Shown one piece after another: positions 49,861-58,482 of a DNA stretch of 64,000 nt. Made by a program: the position numbers and the translations under genes. This DNA is from Bauldia sp965232525. GTDB taxonomy: Bacteria; Pseudomonadota; Alphaproteobacteria; Rhizobiales; Kaistiaceae. The stretch is from assembly GCF_965232525.1 (NCBI RefSeq), contig NZ_OZ246980.1, positions 1,426,001 to 1,490,000 of the forward strand. Direction: 5' to 3'. Position 1 is the stretch's first letter; every line of letters starts with the position of its first letter. The notes under the pieces were generated by a model. That model was given only the letters and a program-made list of their open reading frames with translations, made no database searches and was not told where the DNA came from.

Positions 49861-51251
49861 CCGCCACGCCGCTCCCCGATGGACCGTTGCTCGCCTGGTA
49901 TGGCGACGATTTCACGGGTGCGGCGGCGGTGATGGAGGTGATGACCTTCGCCGGGCTGCCGGCCGTCTTGTTCTTCGACATCCCGACGGCCGAGCAGCGG
50001 GCGGCATTTGCCGGCTATCGCGGCTTCGGTATCGCCGGGATCGCCCGCTCCCAGACGCCGGACTGGATGGATGCCAACCTGCCGCGCATCTACGGGGCAC
50101 TTGCGTCTTTCGGGGCGCCGCTGGTGCAATACAAGGTGTGCTCCACCTTCGATTCCGCGCCGACGGTCGGGTCGATCGGCCGGGCCACAGAACTTGGCGC
50201 CGCGGCGTTCGGCGGCGTCTGGTATCCGCTGCTCGTCGCCGCACCGGCGATGGGCCGTTATCAGGCGTTCGGCAACCTCTTCGCCGTCGAGCACGGGGTC
50301 GTCTACCGGATCGACCGGCACCCGACCATGAGCCGCCATCCGGTGACGCCGATGGACGAAGCCGATGTGCGCCGTCATCTCGCCCGGCAGACCGACATGC
50401 CGATCGGGCTGGTCGACGTCGCCGCGCTCGAGGACGGACACGGCGCCGCGGCATTGACCGCAGCGCGGGATGCAGGGGCGGCAATCATCGCGCTCGATGC
50501 AATGGATGAGATAAGCGTCGCCGCCGCCGGCGAACTGATCTGGGAGTACCGCGCCGACCGGCAATTCATGATCGGCTCGCAGGGAATTCAGTACGCGCTG
50601 GTGGCCTACTGGCGCGCCGCGGGGCTGATCGATCCGGTGCCGCCGCCGGCCTTGGCCGACCCGGTCGACCGGCTGCCGATCGTCTCCGGGTCGTGCTCGC
50701 CGGTGACCGCCGGACAGATCGCGTGGGCCGCGGAGCACGGGTTCGAGCCGCTGCGCATCGATCCGTCGCTGGCGGTCGACGAAGCTGCGTGGCGGTCCGA
50801 GGTCGAACGGGCGATCGCTTCCGCGCTCGACGCGATCGGTCGCGGCAAGAGTCCGATCGTGTTCTCGGCCGAAGGCCCGGACGATCCGGTGACCCCGACC
50901 TACCGCGCCGCGGTGGAGCAATCCGGACAGCCAATCGAAGCGATCAATCAGCGGGTCGGCGCGGGCCTCGGCGCGGTGCTGGGCCAGGTGCTCCGCGACT
51001 CCGGGCTGAGCCGTGGGGTGATCGCCGGCGGCGACACCTCCAGCCACGGCGCCTCGACGTTGGGCATCTATGCGTTGACTGCGATGGCGCCGGCAGCAAC
51101 CGGCGGCGCGCTCTGTCGGGCCCACAGCGACGATCCGGATTTGGCGGAATTCGAGATCGCCTTGAAGGGCGGTCAGATGGGGGCGCCCGACTATTTCGCG
51201 CAGGTGAGAAATGGCGGCGCGACCGTCGAGACAGAAGGAGTGCGGGAATGA
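49857..51251 (+). CDS. oiaK: Four-carbon acid sugar kinase family (DUF1537), probable 3-oxo-isoapionate kinase
   Basis: 464 residues. The N-terminal domain begins LLAWYGDDFTGAAAVMEVMTFAGLPAVLFFD, with the substrate-binding Asp-Asp-x-Thr-Gly motif, and has YKVCSTFDSAPTVGSIGRATE. The C-terminal nucleotide-binding domain has VSGSCSPVTAGQI and the motif VIAGGDTSSHGAS. In the D-apionate pathway this family phosphorylates 3-oxo-isoapionate. ATG overlaps the RuBisCO-like gene's stop, and the stop overlaps the apnO start, so three enzymes are translationally coupled. Confidence 0.85.
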   Translation: MTATPLPDGPLLAWYGDDFTGAAAVMEVMTFAGLPAVLFFDIPTAEQRAAFAGYRGFGIAGIARSQTPDWMDANLPRIYGALASFGAPLVQYKVCSTFDSAPTVGSIGRATELGAAAFGGVWYPLLVAAPAMGRYQAFGNLFAVEHGVVYRIDRHPTMSRHPVTPMDEADVRRHLARQTDMPIGLVDVAALEDGHGAAALTAARDAGAAIIALDAMDEISVAAAGELIWEYRADRQFMIGSQGIQYALVAYWRAAGLIDPVPPPALADPVDRLPIVSGSCSPVTAGQIAWAAEHGFEPLRIDPSLAVDEAAWRSEVERAIASALDAIGRGKSPIVFSAEGPDDPVTPTYRAAVEQSGQPIEAINQRVGAGLGAVLGQVLRDSGLSRGVIAGGDTSSHGASTLGIYALTAMAPAATGGALCRAHSDDPDLAEFEIALKGGQMGAPDYFAQVRNGGATVETEGVRE

Positions 51252-52096
51252 GGATCGCGTTGCTGGGTGCCGGCGGCAAGATGGGCGTCAGGCTCGCCAC
51301 CAACCTGAAGGACACCGACTTCGCCGTCGACCATGTGGAGATTTCCGAAGAGGGGCGCCGGCGTTTGAAGGACGCGGTCGGTGTCGACTGCGTGGAGACC
51401 GGACAGGCGGTGTCGGGTGCCGATGCGGTCGTTCTCGCGGTGCCCGATCGCGCCATCGGTGCGGTCGCCCACGACATCATCGACAAGGTGCGCCCGGGCA
51501 CGGCGCTGTTGGTTCTCGACGCTGCGGCCCCGCACGCCGGCAAGATGCCGAAGCGCGACGACGTCACCTACTTCGTCACCCATCCCTGCCATCCGTCGAT
51601 CTTCAACTACGAAGACACGCAGGAGAAGCAGAACGATTTCTTCGGCGGGGTCGCCGCCAAACAGCACATCGTCTGTGCGTTGATGCAGGGACCTGAAGAA
51701 GACTACGCCCGCTGCGAGGCCGTCGCCCGGGCTATCTACGCGCCGGTCGATCGCGCCCACCGCTGCACGGTCGAGCAGATCGCCATCCTCGAACCGGCGC
51801 TGTCGGAGACCGTCGGCGCGACCCTGTGCATGGCACTCCGCGAAGCAGCCGACCGGGCCGTCGCCGAGGGCGTGCCCCGCCAGGCGGCGATGGATTTCAT
51901 CCTCGGTCACCTCAACATCGAACTCGCCATCGCCTTCGAGGTCTTTCCCGAAGGCAAGTTCTCCGATGGCGCACTGCTCGCCATCGAACAGGCCAAGCCG
52001 GTCATCTTCAAGGACGGCTGGCTGGACCGGGTCTTCGATCCGCAAGCGATCAAGAAGTCGGTCGACGATATCTGCGACCCGCCGCCAACCGCGTAG
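51248..52096 (+). CDS. apnO: Probable D-apionate oxidoisomerase
   Basis: 282 residues. The N-terminal NAD-binding loop is RIALLGAGGKMGVRLATNL; the rest is helical (THPCHPSIFNYEDTQEKQNDFFGG, AILEPALSETVGATLCMALREAADRA, GHLNIELAIAFEVFPEGKFSDGALLAIEQAKPVIFKDGW) like the phosphogluconate-dehydrogenase-C-type proteins to which ApnO belongs. ApnO converts D-apionate to 3-oxo-isoapionate with NAD. Its place after oiaX and oiaK supports the call. 34 bp before the ABC binding-protein gene. Confidence 0.82.
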   Translation: MRIALLGAGGKMGVRLATNLKDTDFAVDHVEISEEGRRRLKDAVGVDCVETGQAVSGADAVVLAVPDRAIGAVAHDIIDKVRPGTALLVLDAAAPHAGKMPKRDDVTYFVTHPCHPSIFNYEDTQEKQNDFFGGVAAKQHIVCALMQGPEEDYARCEAVARAIYAPVDRAHRCTVEQIAILEPALSETVGATLCMALREAADRAVAEGVPRQAAMDFILGHLNIELAIAFEVFPEGKFSDGALLAIEQAKPVIFKDGWLDRVFDPQAIKKSVDDICDPPPTA

Positions 52097-52130
52097 CGGT
52101 CGCCAACACACCAGAAAGGGAGGAAATGCC

Positions 52131-53585
52131 ATGAAACATTCAAATCGGATACGCGGAGCGCTCGGGTGCGTCGCCGCCGGAGCGCTGGCCGTGGCCGTCG
52201 GCGTGACGTCGGCGCAGGCGCAAAGCGCGGCCGAGGTCGCCGTCGAGGCCGCCAAGCAATATTCGGGGACGACGCTCAACGTCCTCTACGAAGCCGGGCT
52301 CCAGCCGCTCGACCCGAAGAACTTCACCGGGCCGATGTGGGAGGAACTGACCGGTATCAAGATCAACGTCATCGAGGCGCCACTCGACGAAATCTTCACC
52401 AAGACCATGCAGGCCTACCGCGCCGGGTCCGGTGCCTATGACGTGCTCAACGTCGTGCCGAACCAGATGCCCGACCTGGCCCTCGCCGGGGCGCTGGAGC
52501 CGCTCAATTCCTATGTCGAGAAGTACGGCTACGCGGGCGAACTCGAAACCATCGCGCCGGTCTATCGCGACAACCAGATGAAGGTCGAGGACACCATCTA
52601 CGGCCTGCCGGACGATGGCGACGTGCTCGTCTTCTACTACCGCCGCGACATCTTCGAGGACCCGGAGAACATGGCCGCGTTCAAGGAGCAGTACGGCTAC
52701 GACCTCGCGCCGCCGACGACGTGGGAACAGTTCTCGGAGATCGGCCAGTTCATCACCGACAAGTACGCGCCGGAGATGTACGGCGCCGGCATGCTGCGCC
52801 AGCCGGGCAACGCCCAGTACCTCTTCCAGGAGCGCTTCCGGGTCGAGGGCGGCGAATTCTTCGATCCCGAGACGATGCAGGCGACGGTCAATTCCGACGT
52901 CGGCGTCAAGGTGTTCGAGGCAATGCTGGCGGAGAACGAGTTCATGCCGCCGGGCGTCGAGCAGTGGGGCTTCATCGAAGCCTTCAACGCGTTCCTCGCC
53001 GGTGATATCGCCATGACCATCTCCTGGCCGCCGGTCGGTCGCTGGGCCGCCGGTTACGGCAAGGGCACCGAAGCGCTGAACTGGATCCCGGAGACGACGG
53101 TCGCCGACAAGATCGGCTACGCGCTGCCGCCGGGTGGCACGCCCGAACTCGCGGTCGGCTTCTCGCTGGCGGTGGCGTCCGATTCCCAGAACAAGGACGC
53201 CGCCTATCTGTTCATCCAGTGGATGAACAGCGAGGACATCTCGATCCAGCGGGTGCAGCTACCGTTCGCGCTGCGTGATCCGTTCCGCACCAGCCACTTC
53301 GAGAGCGAGGAATACCGCTCGCGCTGGTCGAACGCCGGCGATTATCTCGACACGCTGAAAGCCGGCGCCGAGACCGGCCTGCTCGACCTGTCGCTGATCC
53401 AGACCGACCGCTACGAGGAGGGTATCCGTCAGGCGATCAGCCGACTCTGGGCCGGTGACGAGCCGCAGGTCATCCTCGACGATCTCGCCGCGCAGTGGGA
53501 CGAACTCACCGAGCGGATCGGCGTAGAGGACCAGAAGCGGGTCTACGCTGACTGGGCCAGCAAGCCGAACGCCTATCCGAACTAA
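52131..53585 (+). CDS. ABC sugar transporter, extracellular solute-binding protein
   Basis: 484 residues with a very good ribosome site (AAAGGGAGGAA) at 52131. Signal peptide ALGCVAAGALAVAVGVTSAQAQ, then a family 1 binding protein: YSGTTLNVLYEAGLQPLDP, EELTGIKINVIEAPLDEIFTKTMQAYRAGSGAYDVLNV, YYRRDIFEDPENMAAFKEQYGYDLAPPTTWEQF, and AFLAGDIAMTISWPPVGRW. It delivers a carbohydrate or sugar acid to the two permeases encoded next, here likely D-apiose, apionolactone or apionate. A strong hairpin follows before the permease genes. Confidence 0.93.
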   Translation: MKHSNRIRGALGCVAAGALAVAVGVTSAQAQSAAEVAVEAAKQYSGTTLNVLYEAGLQPLDPKNFTGPMWEELTGIKINVIEAPLDEIFTKTMQAYRAGSGAYDVLNVVPNQMPDLALAGALEPLNSYVEKYGYAGELETIAPVYRDNQMKVEDTIYGLPDDGDVLVFYYRRDIFEDPENMAAFKEQYGYDLAPPTTWEQFSEIGQFITDKYAPEMYGAGMLRQPGNAQYLFQERFRVEGGEFFDPETMQATVNSDVGVKVFEAMLAENEFMPPGVEQWGFIEAFNAFLAGDIAMTISWPPVGRWAAGYGKGTEALNWIPETTVADKIGYALPPGGTPELAVGFSLAVASDSQNKDAAYLFIQWMNSEDISIQRVQLPFALRDPFRTSHFESEEYRSRWSNAGDYLDTLKAGAETGLLDLSLIQTDRYEEGIRQAISRLWAGDEPQVILDDLAAQWDELTERIGVEDQKRVYADWASKPNAYPN

Positions 53586-53590
53586 GCCGA

Positions 53591-53636
53591 CGACGCACGT
53601 CCCGGGCCGGTTGACCTGCCCGGGGCGTCGCTCTTT
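53591..53636 (+). promoter_or_regulatory. Strong hairpin between binding-protein and permease genes
   Basis: CGACGC (53591-53596) pairs with GCGTCG (53625-53630) and CCCGGGC (53601-53607) with GCCCGGG (53618-53624), separated by a small internal loop and followed by CTCTTTGG. In ABC importer operons such a hairpin commonly lowers permease expression and stabilises the upstream binding-protein mRNA. Confidence 0.55.
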
Positions 53637-53645
53637 GGTGACGCG

Positions 53646-54554
53646 GTGACCGCGATAATGCGCCAGACATCCGCCCTCAGCCGGACGCTCGACCGCGAAC
53701 GGGTGTTCAAGTACGTGCTGATCGCGCCGGCGGTGTTCATTATTCTGCTGATCGGGCTCTACCCGTTCATCAAGCTGATCGTCACCAGCTTCCAGAACAT
53801 CACCATGTTCGACGACGACACGAGCTTTCAGGGCTTCGTCAATTATGCCCGGCTGTTCGGTGACGGCCGGCTGTGGGAGTCGATCCTCCACACGGTCATC
53901 TTCACCGCGATCGCGCTGCCGCTGGAGCTGGTGTTCGGCTATCTGCTCGCGGTGCTGTTCCTTGAGCGGCTGCCGTTCAAGCAGGTTTTTGTCGCGATCA
54001 TCCTGTTGCCGACGGTGATCGCGCCGATCGTCGCCGGGTCGACCTGGAGGCTGATGTTCGATCAGCGCTTCGGGCCGATCAATCAGATCATCGGCTGGAT
54101 CGCCGGCGGCGAAGTCGAGCTGTTGTGGACGGTCAATCCGGTGCTGGTCTGGCCGGCGATCATGATCGCCGAGGTCTGGCAATGGACGCCGTTCATGTTC
54201 CTGATCCTGCTGGCGGCGCTGAGCAACGTCGACCGCGAGCAGCTTGAGGCCGCGTCGATCGACGGGGCGTCGTGGTGGATGACGTTCCGCAAGATCGTGC
54301 TGCCGGCGATCTTGCCGGTGATGTTCATCGCGGTGTTGATCCGAGCCCTCGACCTGTTCCGCATCTTCGACGTGATCTGGACGATGACCCAAGGAGGGCC
54401 CGGCACCCGGACCGAAACCATTTCGATCTATGCCTATCAGATGGCGTTCCGTGAGTTCGAGATCAGCTATTCGGCGGCCATCGCGTTTCTCGTCATCATA
54501 GTCCTCACCATTCTGGTGATCGCGGCGCTCAGGCGGGTGGAGGTGGCGCGATGA
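53646..54554 (+). CDS. ABC sugar transporter permease (MalF/UgpA type)
   Basis: 302 residues, start GTG at 53646 (ATG at 53658 is also possible). Six membrane helices, first at FKYVLIAPAVFIILLIGLYPFIKLI. The EAA loop that contacts the ATPase is EQLEAASIDGASWWMTFRKIVLPAILPVMF. Pairs with the next permease, with which it shares a 4-bp ATGA overlap. Confidence 0.93.
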   Translation: MTAIMRQTSALSRTLDRERVFKYVLIAPAVFIILLIGLYPFIKLIVTSFQNITMFDDDTSFQGFVNYARLFGDGRLWESILHTVIFTAIALPLELVFGYLLAVLFLERLPFKQVFVAIILLPTVIAPIVAGSTWRLMFDQRFGPINQIIGWIAGGEVELLWTVNPVLVWPAIMIAEVWQWTPFMFLILLAALSNVDREQLEAASIDGASWWMTFRKIVLPAILPVMFIAVLIRALDLFRIFDVIWTMTQGGPGTRTETISIYAYQMAFREFEISYSAAIAFLVIIVLTILVIAALRRVEVAR

Positions 54555-55378
54555 GACGGTGGGACCGTGGCTGGCGGCTGGTCGTCCGTCTGCTGATCGC
54601 CATCGTGGTGGCGCTTCTGTTCGTCTTCCCGATCTACTGGCTGGCGGCGATCTCGGTGAAGACGCCGGACGAGATCTTCGCCTATCCGCCGGTGTGGGTA
54701 CCGGCCGGGCTGGAACTGTCAAGCTACGTCACGCTGTTCCGCGACGGCGATGCCTGGTCGGTCTGGCACAGCCTGGTGATCGCCGGGGTCAGCACACTCT
54801 TCGCCATGGTGTTCGGCACCATCGCCGCCTATTCCATCGTGCGCTTCAAGACCGGCGGCGACAATCTGTCGATCTGGATCATCTCCCAGCGGATGATCCC
54901 GCCGATCTGCGTCGCCTTCCCGATCTTTCTCTTGTTTGTCGCCTGGCATCTGGTTGACACCTACACCGGGCTGATCGTGCTCTACACCGCGTTCAACCTG
55001 CCCTATGTCATCTGGATGATGCGCGGCTATATCCAGGAGATTCCGCTGGAACTGGAACAGAGTGCTCTGGTCGATGGCCTGTCGCGCCTTCAGGTATTGC
55101 GCAAGGTGGTGCTGCCGATGGCGCGGGCCGGCCTGTTCGCAACCGCGGTGTTCACCTTCATCTTCGCCTGGAACGAGTTCCTGTTCGCCCTGATCCTGAC
55201 CCGGTCGGAGGTGGTTACCTTCACGGTCAAGGTCACTGGCTATTTCGGCTCCCAGTCGACGTTCTGGTCGAAGATCGGGGCGATGAGCATGCTCGGCGTC
55301 CTGCCGATGATCCTGGTGGTCGCGACCATGCAGCGGTTCATCGTCCGCGGTATCTCGATGGGCGCAGTGAAGGGATAA
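54551..55378 (+). CDS. ABC sugar transporter permease (MalG/UgpE type)
   Basis: 275 residues. Six membrane helices, first VVRLLIAIVVALLFVFPIYWLAAISVKTPDEIF. EAA loop: IPLELEQSALVDGLSRLQVLRKVVLPMARAGLFATAVF. The C-terminal FVRGISMGAVKG-type end is typical. Start ATG overlaps the previous stop; the ATPase gene begins 3 bp after. Confidence 0.93.
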   Translation: MRRWDRGWRLVVRLLIAIVVALLFVFPIYWLAAISVKTPDEIFAYPPVWVPAGLELSSYVTLFRDGDAWSVWHSLVIAGVSTLFAMVFGTIAAYSIVRFKTGGDNLSIWIISQRMIPPICVAFPIFLLFVAWHLVDTYTGLIVLYTAFNLPYVIWMMRGYIQEIPLELEQSALVDGLSRLQVLRKVVLPMARAGLFATAVFTFIFAWNEFLFALILTRSEVVTFTVKVTGYFGSQSTFWSKIGAMSMLGVLPMILVVATMQRFIVRGISMGAVKG

Positions 55379-55381
55379 GCG

Positions 55382-56446
55382 ATGCCGCAGCTTCGCCTTG
55401 AAAACATCAACAAATATTACGGCAAGATGCACGCGGTGCGTGGCGTGACTCTGGACGTGCCGTCCGGCGAATTCGTGGTCCTGGTCGGCCCGTCCGGCTG
55501 CGGCAAGAGCACGTTGCTCCGATCGATCGCTGGCCTTGAGGAGATCTCCGCCGGCGCCCTGACGCTCGGCGAGCGCTCGATCGCCAACCTCGCGCCACGC
55601 GACCGCAATATCGCCATGGTGTTCCAGTCCTACGCGCTTTACCCGTATCTCAACGTCTACGAGAACATCGCCTTCGGCCTGCGGGCGCGGAAGGTGCCGC
55701 AGGCCGACATCGACAAGCAGGTGCGCTGGGCGTCGGACCTCCTGCACATCGACGAATACCTGGAGCGGCTGCCGCGCGAACTGTCGGGCGGTCAGCGCCA
55801 GCGGGTGGCGATCGGCCGGGCTATCGTGCGCGATGCCGACCTGTTCCTGTTCGACGAGCCCTTGTCGAATCTCGATGCCAAGCTCCGCGATGGCATGCGC
55901 GAGGAGATCAAACGGCTGCATGCCCGGCTCGGCAAGACCTTCATTTACGTCACCCACGATCAGATCGAGGCGATGACGCTCGCCGACCGGATCGTGTTGT
56001 TGCGCGACGGGCAGATCGAGCAGTCCGGCGCACCCCTCGACCTGTTCGAGCAGCCGGTCAACACCTTCGTCGGTGGTTTCCTCGGCGCGCCGCCGATGAA
56101 TTTTGTGCCGGTCACCGTCGAAGGCGGTGGCGCGACACTGAAGCTGCCGGACGGTCAGACGATTGCGCTGACCAGCGACGATGACGCGCCCGGCGATGGC
56201 TCCTACCGGTGGGGCGTCCGGCCGGAGCATCTCAAACAGGCGAACGGCGCCGCCTCCTTCAACGCAACGATCGAAGTGGTGCAGCCGACCGGCTCGCGGA
56301 CGTATGGCAGTTTCTCGCTCGGCGATGCCAATGTGGTGGCCGAACTCGACGCCCGCGCGGTCGATGTCGCCGGGCGATCGCTGCCGTTATCGGTGGCGGT
56401 CAAGCGCACCGTGTTCTTCGACGAGCAAACAGGCAACGCGGTCTGA
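55382..56446 (+). CDS. ABC sugar transporter ATP-binding protein (UgpC/MalK type)
   Basis: 354 residues. Walker A GPSGCGKST, Q-loop QSYALYPYLNVYENIAFGL, signature LSGGQRQRVAIGRAI, Walker B LFLFDEPLSNLDAKLR and switch His in YVTHDQIEAMTLADRI. The C-terminal TOBE domain (from about 240) has RWGVRPEHLK and the VVQPTGSRTYGSFSLGD segment. It energises import by the two permeases. The usual class of importers takes up mono- or disaccharides and glycerol phosphates. Confidence 0.95.
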   Translation: MPQLRLENINKYYGKMHAVRGVTLDVPSGEFVVLVGPSGCGKSTLLRSIAGLEEISAGALTLGERSIANLAPRDRNIAMVFQSYALYPYLNVYENIAFGLRARKVPQADIDKQVRWASDLLHIDEYLERLPRELSGGQRQRVAIGRAIVRDADLFLFDEPLSNLDAKLRDGMREEIKRLHARLGKTFIYVTHDQIEAMTLADRIVLLRDGQIEQSGAPLDLFEQPVNTFVGGFLGAPPMNFVPVTVEGGGATLKLPDGQTIALTSDDDAPGDGSYRWGVRPEHLKQANGAASFNATIEVVQPTGSRTYGSFSLGDANVVAELDARAVDVAGRSLPLSVAVKRTVFFDEQTGNAV

Positions 56447-56473
56447 GGCGACCGGCGACAAGGGGGATACGCC

Positions 56474-57247
56474 ATGGCAACGTTCAGCGAGCAGACCCGG
56501 ACCAAGGATCCGAAACTCGGCACCTATGTCGGCGAGTTCACCACCGCGGGGATCGGGCGATTGCTCAAGGCGTCCGGCTGTGATTTCGCCTTCGTCGACA
56601 TGGAGCACAATGGCTGGTCGTACGAGACCGCCAAGGCGGTGCTACGGTCACTGCACGACACCGGCGTGGCGACCGTTCTGCGGCCGCCGTCGCAGGCGAC
56701 CCATCACCTGGCCCGGGCCTGCGATATCGGCGCGCAAGGCGTCATCCCGCCGATGCTGTCGACGGTCGCGCAGGCGGAGGCGGGAATCGCGGCGATCAAG
56801 TACCCGCCGGAGGGCCAGCGGGGCTGCGCCTTCGGCATCGCCCATGACGACTACGCGCCGGAGCCGGTGATCGACGCGATGGCGGCGGCGAACGCCAAGA
56901 CGAGCTTTGTGGCGTTGATCGAGACCGCCGAAGGCGTCGCCAACAGCGCAGCGATCGCTGCCCATCCCGGGGTCGACTGCCTGTGGATCGGCCACCTCGA
57001 CCTCAGCGCCTCGCTCGGGATTCCCGGCGCATTCGACTCGCCGGTGTTCCTGTCGGCGATCGATCAGGTGATGGCCGCGGCGCGGGACAACGGCAAGAGC
57101 GTCGGCCGGCTGGTGGCCTCGGCGGAGGAAGCGAAGGCCTTCAACGCCGCCGGCTGCGATTTTCTCTGCTACCTCGGCGATGTCTGGCTGCTGCAGAAAG
57201 CGCTGCGTGACGGCTTCGCCGACATCCGCGCTACGATTAGCGGCTAG
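56474..57247 (+). CDS. HpcH/HpaI aldolase family protein
   Basis: 257 residues, start with AAGGGGGA upstream. Class II metal-dependent aldolase barrel: LGTYVGEFTTAGIGRLLKASGCDFAFVDMEHNGWSYET (Asp and His), VLRPPSQATHHLARACDIGAQGVIPPMLS, FVALIETAEGVANSAAIAAHPGVDCLWIGHLDLSASLGIPG (Glu and Asp metal ligands). Relatives cleave 2-keto-3-deoxy sugar acids to pyruvate and an aldehyde. It is in the apionate operon, 27 bp after the ATPase gene, but has no established step in the known pathway. Confidence 0.88.
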   Translation: MATFSEQTRTKDPKLGTYVGEFTTAGIGRLLKASGCDFAFVDMEHNGWSYETAKAVLRSLHDTGVATVLRPPSQATHHLARACDIGAQGVIPPMLSTVAQAEAGIAAIKYPPEGQRGCAFGIAHDDYAPEPVIDAMAAANAKTSFVALIETAEGVANSAAIAAHPGVDCLWIGHLDLSASLGIPGAFDSPVFLSAIDQVMAAARDNGKSVGRLVASAEEAKAFNAAGCDFLCYLGDVWLLQKALRDGFADIRATISG

Positions 57248-57267
57248 ACGAGACCGGGAGGGAATCG

Positions 57268-58320
57268 ATGGAGACCTTCAACGTTGCGCTGAGCGCCGAT
57301 TTCCGGAAGCCGGACGGTACGCCGGCCTTCCCGATGTTCGACCTGTCGCCACTCGACGACGACCCGCGGGTGAACTGGTCGTTCGTGCCGATCACCGACG
57401 GGTGGATCGCGGCGGACGACATCCGCGGATTCGATGCGCTGATCCTGTTGGCGAGCCGCTTCGACAGGCAGAGCATCCCCGATGACGGACGTCTCGCCGT
57501 GGTCGCCCGCTTCGGCGTCGGCTATGACGCGGTCGACGTCGATGCCTGCACCGACAACGACATCGCGCTGGTGATCACGCCGAGCGGTGTCCGCCGGCCG
57601 GTTGCAGTGGCAATCATGACCTTCGTCCTGGCGCTCGCCGGCAAGATGATGGCCAAGGATCGCATCACCCGCGAGGGGCCGGACGGCTGGGCGCGACGCG
57701 GTCAGTACATGGGCCAGGGGCTGGTCGGCCTGACGCTCGGGTCGATCGGTGTCGGCAACATCGGCGCGGAGTTGTTCGCGCTGGCCGCACCCTTCGGCCT
57801 TCTGGGCATCGCCCACGATCCTTACGTCGACGGGACAACCGCGAACGCGCTCGGTATCGAGATGGTCAGTCTCGAGGACGTCTTCCGCCGTGCCGACTTC
57901 GTCTGTGTCAACTGTCCGCTGACCGACGAGACCGAGGGCCTGGTCAACGCCGAACGCCTGGCACTAATGAAACCGACGGCATATCTCATCAACACCGCCC
58001 GCGGCCCGATCGTCGATCAGGATGCGTTGACGGCGGCCCTGACCGATCGCGTGATCGCCGGGGCGGGGATCGACGTGTTCGAAACCGAGCCACCGGCCGC
58101 CGACGATCCGCTGCTCGCCCTCGACAACGTCATCCTGGCGCCGCATGCGCTGTGCTGGACCGACCAGTGCTTTGCCGACATCGGTGCCGCCGATATTCGC
58201 GCCGTGTTCGACGTGATGGCGGGCCGCGTACCGGACGGTGTCGTCAACCGTGACGTGCTCGACCGGCCGGGATGGCAGGCGCGGCTTGACCGCTATCGAT
58301 CGCTGGCTGGCGATTCGTGA
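57268..58320 (+). CDS. D-2-hydroxyacid dehydrogenase
   Basis: 350 residues, GGGAGGG just upstream of ATG 57268. NAD loop LGSIGVGNIGAELFA, catalytic Arg in LINTARGPIVDQ, Glu in GIDVFETEPPAADD and His in LAPHALCWTDQ. It would interconvert a 2-hydroxy and 2-keto acid. As the pathway releases glycolate, a glyoxylate or hydroxypyruvate reductase role is possible but only inferred. Last gene of the apionate cluster. Confidence 0.9.
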   Translation: METFNVALSADFRKPDGTPAFPMFDLSPLDDDPRVNWSFVPITDGWIAADDIRGFDALILLASRFDRQSIPDDGRLAVVARFGVGYDAVDVDACTDNDIALVITPSGVRRPVAVAIMTFVLALAGKMMAKDRITREGPDGWARRGQYMGQGLVGLTLGSIGVGNIGAELFALAAPFGLLGIAHDPYVDGTTANALGIEMVSLEDVFRRADFVCVNCPLTDETEGLVNAERLALMKPTAYLINTARGPIVDQDALTAALTDRVIAGAGIDVFETEPPAADDPLLALDNVILAPHALCWTDQCFADIGAADIRAVFDVMAGRVPDGVVNRDVLDRPGWQARLDRYRSLAGDS

Positions 58321-58482
58321 GACGATTAAGCCCGGCGCCGAAAACCGCGGATCCAGATGTTCCTGAGAAATATTATTATTATCAAATATTTACGCTCGCC
58401 GATTGACCGTCACAAAATTATCGTTTAGCCGCGCTACCCGCTCAAAACCAGTAACCATCGTGACGGTTAGGGGCGACGGCAC
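58321..58482 (+). promoter_or_regulatory. AT-rich intergenic block before the glycosyltransferase
   Basis: A distinctly AT-rich segment (58363-58394, AAATATTATTATTATCAAATATTT) stands out from the GC-rich surroundings. It contains AAATATT twice in inverted form. It may be a promoter for the glycosyltransferase gene or a protein-binding site; nothing else was seen. Confidence 0.35.
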
